A stretch of DNA of 64,000 nt from Clytia hemisphaerica (taxonomy: Eukaryota > Cnidaria > Hydrozoa > Leptothecata > Clytiidae), in NCBI GenBank assembly GCA_902728285.1, contig CACVBU010001192.1, positions 406,582-470,581 on the forward strand, written 5' to 3'. Below, piece by piece: positions 9,163-18,728 of the stretch (its first letter is position 1; each line of letters opens with the position of its first letter). Position numbers and translations under genes: made by a program. The notes under the pieces are model-generated. The model ran no database searches, was not told the DNA's origin, and worked only from the letters and a program-made list of their open reading frames with translations.

Positions 9163-11114
9163 ATTTATGTCAGTGGAAGATTATTAAAGGAAAGAAGATG
9201 AACAAAAGAAACGTGAAAAAGAAATTTGCACAATCGTTCCAGGGTAATTTTGGTAAGAATGATTCCGATTCAAAGGAAGGAAATGTGCCTTATGCCATAC
9301 TCAAAGCTGCTCGTCACAGTGGTCAACTAAATCTTTCTGGTCGCTCACTTACCTCCGTCCCAGACAGAGTTTACAGGATCAATATTGATGTCCCAGATGA
9401 GGCAAAAAGTACATCTATGGCTGACACTGATGAGAGATGGTGGGATCAAGTTGATTTGCGAAAACTGATTCTTGCCTCCAATCAACTGTCAGAGATTTCT
9501 GGAGAAATCAAGAATTTGCCAGCCTTGAATGTTTTAGATATCCATGATAATGTGATTGAAAAACTTCCTGAAGAAATCGGAGAGCTAAAGGAGCTTTCAA
9601 AACTTCATTTGAGTCATAACAAACTCTCATGTTTTCCAAATTCATTTTGTAATCTTGTTGCATTGAAATCCTTGTTGTTGTCAGGTAATGTCATTGAAAA
9701 ACTTCCTGAAGATATTGGATATTTAGTAAATGTTGAGGAGCTTGACTTGGCTCAGAATAAGTTGACTGGTCTTCCTGAAAGCATTGGCAACATGAAATGC
9801 TTGAAAAAGCTCAATCTTACAAAAAATCAAATCACTGATCTACCTGTTACATTTGAATACTTGACTGGTTTACGTGATTTAGATTTAAGCTCAAATAAGT
9901 TGACAACACTTCCATCTGGCTTTGGGAAATTGACATCACTTGAAATTGTTGAATGTCGATATAATTTGATAAGTTCAATTTCTAAGTTTACAGAAAGTGC
10001 AAACATCAAACAACTTTTTCTTGGCTATAATCGTTTGCGAGAACTTCCGGAAGATATCTTTGGGGATTTCCCACAGTTGGTGTCATTAGATTTGAGAGAC
10101 AACTCAATCTCCAAACTTCCAGAAAGTCTTCTTGAACTGAAGATGCTTGAAAGGATTGACCTTACAAATAATAACATTTCTGGTTTGCCGTATGTTTTGG
10201 GCCATATGAAATTGAAAGCTCTTACTTTGGATGGAAATCCTATGCGTGGAATTAGGCGTGATATTATAGCTAGAGGAACTCAAGCAATTCTTGAATATTT
10301 GCGTAGCCGTATGCCTATCCCTGAGCCTAAAGAAGAGATAGTTGAAAGTCCCAAGAAGAGTGAAACTGTTGCTGACAATAACTCAACCAATGAATCACAA
10401 ATTAAACCAGCACGTTTCGATGGAGAATCAAAAGTTCAAAGCAGTGACGCCAGTAAGCAAAACCATCCCAAAGAACCTAGCAAAGCTGTTGTTGATCAAT
10501 ATCTCATTGCAACCACCAAAGTATTAACTCATAACAATGGCTCTTCAAACATTCCTGAATCTGTTTGGCTCCCTGGTGCAAAAATCTCTAACATCAATTT
10601 CTCCAAAAATACACTATCAGAGTTTCCTTCAGAAATTATGCAATATAAAGAAAGTTTGTCTGAGATTAACATTTCTCACAACAGAATAACTGCACTACCA
10701 GCATTGATTGGTGATTTATCCAAGCTTACATTTATCGATCTCAGTAACAACATGCTACAGGCATTACCAGAAGAAATCAAAGTTTTACCACATTTGCTTC
10801 AAATCGTACTTTCCTTCAACAGATTCACTACCATGCCCAAGCCCATGTTTGAAATGAAAAGTCTCCAAACGATTTTAATGGCAAATAACCAGTTAAGTGA
10901 TATAGATGTTGATGGACTTTTACAGTTGAAAACTGTGCAAACACTCGATCTCTCCAATAATAACATTGCCAGAATACCTCCCCAACTTGGAAATGTTGAA
11001 TGGCTAAAATCGCTCAACTTAGATGGAAACTCTTTCCGATCACCTCGTCCACAAATCTTGATGAAAGGTACACAATTTATTCTAGGATATCTCCGAGATA
11101 GAATCCCTACTTGA
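9163..11114 (+). CDS. LRRC40: Leucine-rich repeat-containing protein 40
   Basis: The CDS runs from ATG 9198 to the stop at 11114, 638 residues in one exon. A splice acceptor (TTTTTATTTCTAG, ending 9162) lies 35 bases before the ATG, so a non-coding first exon must be upstream. The protein starts with a basic tail, then the family signature AILKAARHSGQLNLSGR, VYRINIDVP and ERWWDQVDL (residues about 35-95). About a dozen LxxLxLxxNxLxxLP repeats follow to residue 370, then a polar linker (about 375-435), a second LRR block and the ending GTQFILGYLRDRIPT, which matches vertebrate LRRC40 (about 600 residues) closely. LRRC40 is a ubiquitous LRR protein of poorly defined function. The absence of introns in the coding part is notable, since vertebrate orthologues are split into many exons. 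No poly(A) tract is visible at the end. Confidence 0.93.
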
Positions 11115-11820
11115 ACAGATTGAACTGAAGAGATTGGTCTCTGATGAGCCTTGATAAAATGTTCAGTTTTTTTTTCAGATTTTTAGTCATTATTTCCCTG
11201 ATCTTATTGAGTAGACATTAGTTTTGTGGAAAGATTTTCAGAATCAACTTTTAGTTATTTCTTTATTGCAATATATTGAAGCTGCTTCCACCAGTTGCTT
11301 TTAAATTATTTTGTAATCTAACTTTATCTACTCAAAAAAGAGAATGAGCTGTTGACACTCTAGTAGGCAAAAATTATTTTATTTTTAAGTTAAATTTTGT
11401 CTTTTGGGTTTGTTTACGTTATCTTTGGATCTAAAATTGTTTCTTTAGTTATTTTCTAGAAATTTTTTGATCCTATTGATTCTAGAAGGTTTTAAAATTA
11501 TTCGACAACCAAGTCAGCTATTTAAATGATGGGTCATTTTAGAGACAGTTTAGTATTATTATTTTTCTTTACAAAACTTTTTTATTTTGCATTTTATACT
11601 AGGTAGAATTTTTTTCCAATTTAATATTTATAGTTAGAATTTCAGTTGTTGATCTATTTTTGAAATTTTATTTCCATTTCCATTAAAAAGGATACTAGCT
11701 TTCATTTGAAAACCGTTTTTGCATTTCATTACTCCTGGCGTTTTTCTAGCCAAATAATACTCAATCTGAGTACTGTCATTGGCTGTTTTTCAAAAAAGAA
11801 GACTTGGATAAGCAGATGTA
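11115..11820. other. 3' UTR / intergenic after LRRC40
   Basis: AT-rich, T-run-rich sequence without a usable ORF. ATTAAA at about 11682 is a possible polyadenylation signal; no AATAAA was found close to the stop. Confidence 0.4.
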
Positions 11821-12115
11821 GGTAGTCAATGACCACTGCACGTCAGTAGTCAATGGCCACTACACATTGGTAGTCAATGGCCACTGCACATCGGTAATCA
11901 ATGGCCACTGCACGTCAGTAGTCTGCACGTTGGTAGTCAATGGCCACTGCACATCGGTAATCAATGGCCACTGCACGTCAGTAGTCTGCACGTTGGTAGT
12001 CAATGGCCACTGCACGTCGGTAGTCAATGGCCACTGCACGTCGGTAGTCAATGGCCACTACACGTCGGTATTCAATGGCCACTGCACGACGGTAGTCAAT
12101 GGCCATTGCACGTGA
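11821..12115 (+). repeat. 24-bp minisatellite (about 12 copies)
   Basis: The unit is GTCAATGGCCACTGCACGTC plus GGTA, with some shortened copies reading GTCTGCACGTTG. A period of 24 keeps both strands open (octapeptides VVNGHCTS and TTDVQWPL). There is no start context or flanking coding sequence, so it is not called a gene. Confidence 0.9.
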
Positions 12116-12727
12116 GCTTTTCAGACTCTAATTCAAATAGTAATTTCTGATTTGATGTTTTTTTTGATAAATATTTTTTTGTGAGGCTGTTCTTTTCCTT
12201 GGTATACAGAAAACAAAACTGGTAGAGTGGATGTTTTTATTAAATTTCTAGTTCTACCCTCTTTTTGGACACAAAATACAACTCACTTATACTTTAAGTA
12301 AAATATTGATAGTTTTCTCTGATTGTTATTATAGTATATTAAAAATTATAAATTTAGAATTTTGATCTATCATATGAAAATAATCACATAGTTTCTGCAA
12401 TAGCTTGTCCTTTAATTTAGATCCCAGGCATCATGTTTAGGATTGACTGGTTCCCATTTTTTTTCAAAGTTTTGAATATTTTTTAATACTTTGTACTTCA
12501 ATCTACTTAACCCTGAAACTACTGAAATTTACTTATTGCCTTATTAAAGCGTACCCTGAAGCTATTGATTGTTTACCCTGTATTATTTTCTCTGTTGAAT
12601 ACTGTTTTAAAGCACATGCACTTTTTCTTAATTTAGCACGCACAAATAAAAAAGGAGTAGCTATGTCACACAAATGACATTAGCGAAATATCCAAGAAAA
12701 CAAAATGACATTATGACGTAATTGGAA
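12116..12727. other. No gene seen
   Basis: AT-rich intergenic sequence. I see no coding, RNA or clear transposon signal before the satellite starts. Confidence 0.5.
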
Positions 12728-13954
12728 AATCCAATCAGCATGGATGGTGGAGTGTTCTTACACGATGATGCTTGTATATCGGTATGTTTTAGTTTTATAT
12801 CAATTCCCAATTCTCACATTTCCAACCTATCCTTATATCAAAAGGAAACCTCATGGGAAAGTGATTACTATGATAAAGTGATAGTAACAATTATATCAAC
12901 CAGTGGACTTTGAACGGTTCGATATTTGATATTTTGCCATTCGAAGCCATTAGTTAGTATAAAAAGGATTACAGCAAAACGGAAAATGATCCACATTTCC
13001 AACCTATTATTTTCTCAAAAGAAAACTTAACATTTATATCAACCAGTGGACTTTGAAAGGTTCGATATTTTGATATTTGGCCATTCAAAGCCATTAGTTA
13101 GTATAAAAAGGATTACCGTTTGCAAAACGGAAAATGATCCACATTTCCAACCTATTCTTGTCTCAAAAGAGGAAACCTCATGGGAAAGTGATTACTATGA
13201 TAAAGTGATAGTCACATTTATATCGACCAGTGGACTTTGAAAGGTTTGATATTTGGTATTCGGCCATTCGAAGCCATTAGTTGGTATAAAAAGGGTACAG
13301 CAAAACATAAAATGATCCATGTTTCCAACCTTAACCTTGTCTCAAAAGAGGAAACCTCATGGGAAAGTGATTACTATGATATTTTAATGATCGTAACATT
13401 TTTATCAACCAGTGGACTTTGAAAGGTTTGATATTTGGTATTCGGCCATTCGAAGCCATTAGTTGGTATAAAAAGGGTTACAGCAATACAGAAAATTTCC
13501 ATAGTTTCCAACCTATCCTTGTCTCAAAAGAGGAAACCTCATGGGAAAGTGATTACTATGATATTTTAATGATAGTAACATTTATATCGACCAGTGGACT
13601 TTGAAAGGTTTGATATTTGGTATTCGGCCATTCGAAGCCATTAGTTGGTATAAACTGGTATAAAAAGGATTACAGCAATACAGAAAATTCCCATAGTTTC
13701 CAACCTATCCTTGTCTCAAAAGAGGAAACCTCATGGGAAAGTGATTTCTATGGTATTTTAGTGATGGTAACATTTATCTCAACCAGTGGCAGTGGACTTT
13801 GAAAGGTTTGATTTTGGTATTTTGCCATTCGAAGCCATTAGTTGGTAAAAAAATGATTACAGCAAAACATAAAATGATCCATGTTTCCAACCTAACCTTG
13901 TCTCAAAAGAGGAAACCTCATGGGAAAGTGATTACTATGATATTTTAGTTGTAG
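12728..13954 (+). repeat. ~182-bp satellite, first block
   Basis: Copies are marked by GAAACCTCATGGGAAAGTGA at about 12845, 13168, 13350, 13532, 13725 and 13911, so the period is 182-193 bp. Each also carries AACCAGTGGACTTTGAAAGG and GGCCATTCGAAGCCATTAG, which are imperfect reverse complements of each other around a GATATTTGGTATT spacer. The 61-64 residue ORFs ending in ISTSGL are the repeat in translation. Confidence 0.9.
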
Positions 13955-14738
13955 CAAGAATTTATTATAGACACTGGATAACCAACGAGCTATATTTTCA
14001 TTAATTTCTCGTGTTCTAGCCTTGTCCGCAGTAATGACATTATTGTTCACTCTCCTTCCTTCATTAAACGATTTTTGCAACATTTTAATCATTTTTCTCA
14101 TCTTAACACAGTCATTTCAATTCCCAAATGAAAATTAAGTTTTCCTTAGAGAGGCGAACGCATCAAAATAATTGCTAATTACTTGTCGTTATGACGTTTC
14201 AAGTTGCAAGAAAGATATGAAAAACATGCTATGTATGAAAAATTGAATGTTGACACCAGAAATTTTCAAAATTTAACCTCAATAAAACCACCGATCCACC
14301 ACGAGCCTCCAAAATATTTTCATAGCACGGTGAAGCCAAGACACTCAAGTCTCATATATCTCGATCTTAGCTCTTCTCAGAAAGATGTTAGAGAGATATT
14401 GTTAACTTAAAATTCTGTGTCATTTTAGGCCTTTTGTTTGATTTTTCTTGTCTGATGATGTTTTTGTCACGACAGATATAATACGTGTATCCGTTAAGTA
14501 TTTTAGCATTTATTTCCAAATTTTTGGCGAGTAAAGTACAAAAAAGATAAAGATAGAGGACTTTTTAGAAAAGAGATTATTAATCATTTTTCAAAATCAG
14601 AGAACTTCGAGCCGCCATGACAGTTGTCCTTTGCGGACAAAGCTAAATCCTCGATTTTTTTCTTAAACAAAAAAAAGACAATGCTTCTCTCTCCACCGTT
14701 TTATACGTTGTTTTTCCAGTGTCTATAATAAATTCATG
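13955..14738 (+). mobile_element. 784-bp TIR transposon, copy A
   Basis: The ends are inverted repeats of about 33 bp (CAAGAATTTATTATAGACAC on the left, GTGTCTATAATAAATTCATG on the right). They are flanked by a perfect 7-bp target duplication GTTGTAG (13948-13954 and 14739-14745). The insertion splits the satellite. A second copy of identical length lies at 34787-35570 in the opposite orientation. A start in CATGA/CAAGA and a 7-bp duplication suggest the P or Dada superfamilies; no transposase domain is present to decide. Confidence 0.9.
14204..14410 (+). CDS. Small ORF inside the 784-bp transposon, copy A
   Basis: 68 residues starting MQERYEKHAMYEKLNVDTRN, with IHHEPPKYFH in the middle and a Ser/Gln-rich end. 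The copy at 35115-35333 has the same frame open (72 residues) with a handful of substitutions. I recognise no domain. The shared frame could mean a real small protein or simply two young copies. It lies antisense to nothing else. Confidence 0.25.
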   Translation: MQERYEKHAMYEKLNVDTRNFQNLTSIKPPIHHEPPKYFHSTVKPRHSSLIYLDLSSSQKDVREILLT

Positions 14739-14745
14739 GTTGTAG

Positions 14746-16480
14746 TAAAATTTATATCAACCAGTTGACTTTGAAAGGTTCGATATTTTGTATTCGGCCA
14801 TTCAAAGCCATTGGTTATATAAAAAGGATTACAGCAAAACGAAAAATAATCCACATTTCCAACCTATTATTTTCTCAAAAGAAAACTTAACATTTATATC
14901 AACCAGTGGACTTTGAAAGGTTCGATATTTGATATCTGTTGATATTTGATATTTGACCATTCAAAGCCATTAGTTGGTATAAAAAGGATTACAGCAAAAC
15001 GGAAAATGACCCACATTTCCAACCTATTACTTTCTTAAAAGAAAACTTAAGATTTATATCAACCAGTGGACTTTGAAAGGTTTGATATTTGGTATTTGGC
15101 CATTCAAAGCCATTAGTTGGTATAAAAAGGATTACAGCAAAACGGAAAATGACCCACATTTCCAACCTATTATTTTCTTAAAAGAAAACTTAAATTTTTT
15201 ATCAACCAGTGGACTTTGAAAGGTTTGATATTTGGTATTTGGCCATTCAAAGCCATTAGTTGGTATAAAAAGGATTACAGCAAAACGAAAAATAATCCAC
15301 ATTTCCAACCTATTATTTTCTCAAAAGAAAACTTAACATTTATATCAACCAGTGGACTTTGAAAGGTTTGATATTTGGTATTTTGCCATTCGAAGCCATT
15401 AGTTGGTATAAAAAGGATTACAGCAAAACGGAAAATGACCCACATTTCCAACCTATTATTTTCTTAAAAGAAAACTTAAATTTTTTATCAACCAGTGGAC
15501 TTTGAAAGGTTCGATATTTGATATTTGATATTTGACCATTCAAAGCCATTAGTTGGTATAAAAAGGATTACAGCAAAACGGAAAATGACCCACATTTCCA
15601 ACCTATTACTTTCTTAAAAGAAAACTTAAAATTTATATCAACCAGTGGACTTTGAAAGGTTTGCTATTTGGTATTTTGCCATTCGAAGCCATTAGTTGGT
15701 ATAAAAAGGATTACAGCAAAACGAAAAATAATCCACATTTCCAACCTATTATTTTCTCAAAAGAAAACTTAACATTTATCTCAACCAATGGACTTTGAAA
15801 GGTTTGATATTTGGTATTTGGCCATTCAAAGCCATTAGTTGGTATAAAAAGGATTACAGCAAAACGAAAAATAATCCACATTTCCAACCTATTATTTTCT
15901 CAAAAGAAAACTTAACATTTATATCAACCAGTGGACTTTGAAAGGTTCGATATTTGATATTTGGTATTTTGCCATTCGAAGCTATTAGTTGGTATAAAAA
16001 GGATTACAGCAAAACGGAAAATGATACACATGTCCAACCTATTATTTTCTTAAAAGAAAACTTAAAATTTATATCAACCAGTGGACTTTGAAAGGTTTGA
16101 TATTTGGTATTTGGCCATTCAAAGCCATTAGTTGGTATTCCAACCTAACCTTTTCTCAAAAGAGGAAACCTCATGGGAAAGTGATTACTATGATATTTTA
16201 GTGATAGTAACATTTATCTCAACCAATGGACTTTGAAAGGTTTGATATTTGGTATTCGGCCATTCGAAGCCATTAGTTGGTAAAAAAATGATTACAGCAA
16301 AACATAAAATGATCCACATTTCCAACCTATTCTTGTCTCCAAAGGAAACCTCATAGGAAAGTGATTACTACGATAAGTGATAGTAACATTTATCTCAACC
16401 AGTGGACTTTGAAAGGTTTGATATTTGGTATTCGGCCATTCAAAGCCATTAGTTAGTATAAAAAGGATTACTGTTTGCAA
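14746..16480 (+). repeat. 143-150 bp satellite, second block
   Basis: The same family as 12728-13954, but most copies lack the GAGGAAACCTCATGGGAAAG segment. The AACCAGTGGACTTTGAAAGG motif recurs at 15061, 15204, 15347, 15490, 15640, 15783, 15926 and 16076. The two 150-bp steps come from a duplicated GATATTT. The long form returns at 16160-16480. Two alternating subtypes (TTTGGCCATTCAAAG and TTTTGCCATTCGAAG) suggest a higher-order pattern. Confidence 0.9.
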
Positions 16481-16580
16481 AACAGAAAACTAAAGAAAAT
16501 GATCCTACCCCTACTGTTTTTTCAATATTTTCAAGACGATTTCATACATATTTGCAAATTGAAATCCATCATTTATATCA

Positions 16581-17073
16581 GAGAAGTGTAAAGGGATAGA
16601 AAAATAGCTTTTTGAAAACAATGGAACTAACGTCATGTACCAAGTCTTCTGCCCTTAGGTTAGTTTGTTTCGGTTTATGGATTTCTTTTGTTGTTGATCA
16701 AAAAAATCCGCATAATTAGCGTGATGTGACGAGACTCTTTTTGTTTTCAAATTTTTTTGAGTCTAATTATGCGTTGGTGGCTTATATTTTGGGAACACCT
16801 CGCTCAGACCGAAAGATACCTATATTTTCTTGCTCAGAATATTCTAGCGTTTCTAATGATATAACGGTATCACGACGGCGTAATTATATAAAAAGCTATA
16901 AAGTGCGAGAAAAAATGAGAAATCAAATCTGTTTTTTGTGAATTTCTTGCAAATTTTCTCGAAATAACTTGATATCATCGTGATGAGAACTTTTCCGACT
17001 ACAAGTTAGTGTAAAATTTGTTACTGGATACTGAAAACGAAAAATACCAATTCACTTTTATAAACATAGCCAT
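16581..17073 (+). mobile_element. ~490-bp interspersed repeat, intact copy
   Basis: The sequence from CAGAGAAGTGTAAAGGGATA to CACTTTTATAAAC is found reverse-complemented at 61455-62633, where a 699-bp element has inserted. Shared stretches include CCGCATAATTAGCGTGATGT and GTGTAAAATTTGTTACT. No clear terminal inverted repeat was found, so its class is unknown. The ORF at 16726-16941 is not matched by an intact frame in the other copy. Confidence 0.7.
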
Positions 17074-17540
17074 GTAGAAACCAGCCCTCGTTGCAAGACG
17101 AGACGTTTTTTTGAACATTTTTAACTACCTATAATTAAAACTTAATTAAAGCTAAAACAAAGGAACAAAGAACACTTTGGGTAATCAGAGAGGCACTTTT
17201 TCTATTCCTATCCATTTCTCTTTTTACCTTTCTTACCCAGTTCTTACCAACTATTTATTACATTGTCATTATCGGACAGATCCATAACCCAGGTTATTTA
17301 TTATTCAGTGTAGAGCTATTTCATATCTATTTTTGAGGGGATCTAAATATTTTATGATATATTATTTTTCCTCTTTTGCTAGGAAAAAATGTTCCCTTTC
17401 TGTAACAAGGAACAAGTTACTTTGGTTTTCATAATTTGTATAATGTTGTAACTTTTTCTGAATGTTTTTCTCATAATTGGAAAAGATCTCGCTATATTCT
17501 AATACCCTACGCTGAAGAATTGAGCCCCTTTGGTAAGTAT
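17074..17540. other. No gene seen
   Basis: AT-rich intergenic sequence, short ORFs only, no recognised motif. Confidence 0.45.
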
Positions 17541-17902
17541 AAGGCGAGACCAATTTTGATTAGTTGTTTTACGGGCCCGACCGACCCTGAAATAAAAATA
17601 AAGTTGATTTTGGTAGTACATTTTATTTTTAATGCTTAACAGACTGCAAAATTTTCAAAACTTTGATATTTTTTCCAAGGTTTTTTAGAATTTCATGTTC
17701 AATTTTTCATTTTATCCATAAATTCGAGATCTTTCTGTCTTTTTATTCTATTTCGCATTTTTGTCAAGATTTAGTAGTTTTTGCTGCCTTTTTAGGAGTT
17801 TTTATCGGAGAAATTCGACTTTTATTTTTACTTTTTCGCCGACTGACCTCTTTTTTGGGTAGCTTGGCCCGTAAAACAACAAATTTAACTAGTCTCGCCT
17901 GA
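17541..17902. mobile_element. ~360-bp MITE with AGGCGAGAC ends
   Basis: The left end AAGGCGAGACC with GTTGTTTTACGGGCC further in is mirrored at the right by GGCCCGTAAAACAAC and AGTCTCGCCTG. The arms of about 45 bp are imperfect. No matching target duplication was found, so the copy is probably old. The 79-residue ORF across it is hydrophobic and low in complexity, and I do not consider it a gene. Confidence 0.55.
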
Positions 17903-18113
17903 TGTGTTTAGCTTGAGCGTTCTTTCCATGTGTTTATTTTTTGTTTTTATTGTGATCATTATATTATCCTATTGGCTGGATCTAAAACTTTTTATCTATA
18001 AAACTTACATTCGGACCAAACTGCTTAGTAAAATCTTAAAGTGATAGATAAATTATTAACCTTCTACAATATTATGTCCAAAGTGAACATTATCCTATGG
18101 GCAGGATCTTGGA

Positions 18114-18366
18114 GTGCATTACACGTTTTTTTATAAGGACATCCAAAACATTTAAAGTCATTTAAAGTTTCTTAACTTTTGAGTTTTAAACCTAAAAATG
18201 TTCTTATAACATGTTCTTATTTTCACCATCTTTTGAGTATTTCTGTTCATTTTCCTTAAAAATAGGTTGTTTTGGAATCCGCAAAGCCTTAAAATGTTCT
18301 TAACAAGTTCTTAATATTTTGATACATCAAATCCATATATAGTTTGTTCTTACAAAAAACGTGTAT
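18114..18366. mobile_element. ~250-bp MITE, TACACGTTTTTTATAAG family, copy 1
   Basis: The left end is GCATTACACGTTTTTTTATA; the right end, reverse-complemented, reads CAATACACGTTTTTTGTAAG. The interior AAAACCTTAAAATGTTCTTA-like words and the end sequence recur at about 63490-63695. Confidence 0.6.
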
Positions 18367-18728
18367 TGCTTAAAATACTATATTTTAAAAGTATTTACAA
18401 TTGAGTTTAAAATCTTCTTCGTTTGACTGGAGGTTAGTAGCTTTGTTCGACTAGGGTGAGTGCTTTTCATCGTAGAGACCAGGGACTAGACAGGTCGAAA
18501 CACATTGCTGTATAAATGAGCATAGATGACGGTGAATGTTTCTCAATATCACAACTCCTTCTCATGTGAACTATGACAAAGACACATGAGATAATTTTAG
18601 AAAAATTGGAGTGTGAAAAGTATATCCAAGCATGTTTCACAAAAATAATGTATCCTTTTACTTGTTCTTCAGGATAAAGAGCGCCATATACGATCTGTGA
18701 GCTGAACAGAAACATAATCTTCATAAAG
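18367..18728. other. Upstream region of the STAND gene
   Basis: Probable 5' UTR or promoter for the gene starting at 18729. No splice acceptor was seen directly before the ATG, and no TATA box stands out. Confidence 0.35.

Noticed and set aside
12722-13802. Five similar 61-64 residue ORFs ending in ISTSGL, resembling a tandem gene family
   Set aside because: Their spacing equals the satellite period, and the family continues as non-coding units with indels.
12728-16480. CRISPR-like array
   Set aside because: Repeats are adjacent and 143-193 bp long without unique spacers, in an animal genome; this is a satellite.
17663-17902. 79-residue hydrophobic ORF as a small membrane protein
   Set aside because: It lies inside a MITE and ends within its right terminal repeat.
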